Shown here: piece by piece, positions 32,100 through 32,651 of the stretch
How the letters are laid out: every line of letters starts with the position of its first letter
How positions within the stretch are numbered: position 1 is the first letter of the stretch
Source of the DNA: Candidatus Gerdarchaeota archaeon
Lineage (GTDB): Archaea; Asgardarchaeota; Heimdallarchaeia; JABLTI01
DNA length: 32,651 nucleotides
Assembly (NCBI GenBank): GCA_016840945.1
Contig: JAEORJ010000202.1
Location: forward strand, 1-32,651
Direction: 5' to 3'
Position numbers and translations under genes: made by a program
The notes under the pieces: model-generated
The model's database searches: none
What the model saw: only the letters and a program-made list of their open reading frames with translations
What the model was told of the DNA's origin: nothing

Positions 32100-32651
32100 T
32101 CAGGGAAATAATGGGCCAACATTTGGACCATAAAGTGCTTCTAAAGCAAAAACTATCAAACTTAGTAACATAACAAATAAAACGATAGTTTTCATTTTTC
32201 GTATATGATTATGTTTTTGCGATATTAGCAACCAAATAGTTATCACTAAATCTAGGAAAATTATAACTGAAATTCCACAAACATATACTATACTAGCACC
32301 AGCAAAGAATATAGGTACTATTCCAGCTCCGATAGCTAAGATAAAGAACAATGAAGCAATGATAGAAGTCCATCTAGGTCCTAATGCTGTTGCTACTGTT
32401 GTAACATTATTTTCTCTATCACCTTCAACATCAATTATACCTTTGGCCACTTCTCGACCAAAATTCAACATAAAAGCTGCGGAAGCTAAACTTTCAGGTA
32501 AAATGTCAATTTGAAAATCAAATACCAAGTCTCCATAAAGGAATCCTAACCATACTCCCACAGAGACCGCAAGATTTCCTAGAACTGAATATTTTTTCAT
32601 ATAATTAGTATAGGTTGAAACCATAACTGCACAAATAATGCTGGTAACAAT
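32100..32651 (-). CDS. UbiA-family prenyltransferase (digeranylgeranylglyceryl phosphate synthase-like), C-terminal part
   Basis: The frame is open through the right window edge, so the N-terminal part, with the first Asp-rich motif, is missing. The visible 180 or so residues have several hydrophobic transmembrane segments and the second prenyl-diphosphate motif, NFGREVAKGIIDVEGDREN, with the D-x-E-GD-x-x pattern of UbiA enzymes. The combination REVAKGIIDVEGD is typical of archaeal DGGGP synthase, which adds the second geranylgeranyl chain to GGGP in membrane ether-lipid synthesis. Other archaeal UbiA enzymes, such as quinone or heme prenyltransferases, cannot be excluded without the N-terminus. 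An internal ATG at 32624 is not the real start because coding continues upstream of it as hydrophobic sequence. It converges on the coiled-coil gene. Confidence 0.83.
   Translation of the reverse strand: MVTSIICAVMVSTYTNYMKKYSVLGNLAVSVGVWLGFLYGDLVFDFQIDILPESLASAAFMLNFGREVAKGIIDVEGDRENNVTTVATALGPRWTSIIASLFFILAIGAGIVPIFFAGASIVYVCGISVIIFLDLVITIWLLISQKHNHIRKMKTIVLFVMLLSLIVFALEALYGPNVGPLFP

Noticed and set aside
1..32651. Mobile elements, integrases, transposases or phage genes
   Set aside because: No such protein signature, terminal inverted repeats or target duplications were seen on either strand.

Overview
The window comes from an A+T-rich archaeal genome. Evidence for Archaea: an archaeal-type ribosomal protein L11, an archaeal D-aminoacyl-tRNA deacylase (DtdA), a fused ADP-forming acyl-CoA synthetase, a dihydropteroate-synthase-related protein and an archaeoflavoprotein/dihydromethanopterin-reductase-like protein of the kind found in methanogens and relatives, a GTPBP1-type GTPase, and a UbiA enzyme resembling archaeal ether-lipid synthases. 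Large membrane-anchored proteins with thrombospondin-type-3-like Ca2+ repeats, coiled-coil proteins of unknown family, a C2H2 zinc-finger protein and a eukaryote-like GTPBP1 would fit an Asgard archaeon, but that is inference. No rRNA, tRNA, CRISPR array or mobile element was seen.

Layout. 1-205: start of an unknown minus-strand gene cut by the window edge. 431-628: a small tautomerase. 650-3949: a 1099-aa surface protein with 24 Ca2+-binding-type repeats. 3950-4311: a non-coding stretch with two strong inverted repeats ahead of argF (4312-5250). 5367-7147: a PfkB sugar or nucleoside kinase overlapping dtdA. 7200-8809: a ParB-like protein and a beta-CASP metallo-beta-lactamase nuclease in one minus-strand operon. 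8962-11094: ADP-forming acyl-CoA synthetase. 11309-11797: rpl11. 11974-14604: a second surface protein of the same architecture with a long cytoplasmic coiled-coil tail. 14631-16685: prolyl oligopeptidase. 16793-17959: NAD-kinase-like protein. 17975-24062: a minus-strand one-carbon block (Dmr-like flavoprotein, DHPS-related protein, gcvH, gcvPA, gcvPB). 24480-24806: a two-zinc-finger protein behind a palindrome-rich spacer. 24828-26778: MoxR ATPase and VWA protein. 27080-32051: a coiled-coil protein, a GTPBP1-like GTPase, a thioredoxin-reductase-like flavoprotein and another coiled-coil protein. 32100 to the end: UbiA-family prenyltransferase, truncated.

How the genes fit together. The glycine cleavage P and H proteins feed one-carbon units to a pterin carrier. 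The DHPS-related and Dmr-like genes directly upstream look like synthesis or reduction of that carrier, probably a methanopterin- or folate-type pterin. DtdA and L11 belong to translation. Acyl-CoA synthetase, prolyl oligopeptidase and glycine cleavage together suggest growth on peptides and amino acids with ATP made by ADP-forming acyl-CoA conversion. The two surface proteins are the most unusual genes. Several genes end in hairpins followed by T-rich tracts, some with the stop codon inside the hairpin. Translation signals are mixed: GGTGA/GAGG-type Shine-Dalgarno sequences at many starts and probable leaderless starts at others.
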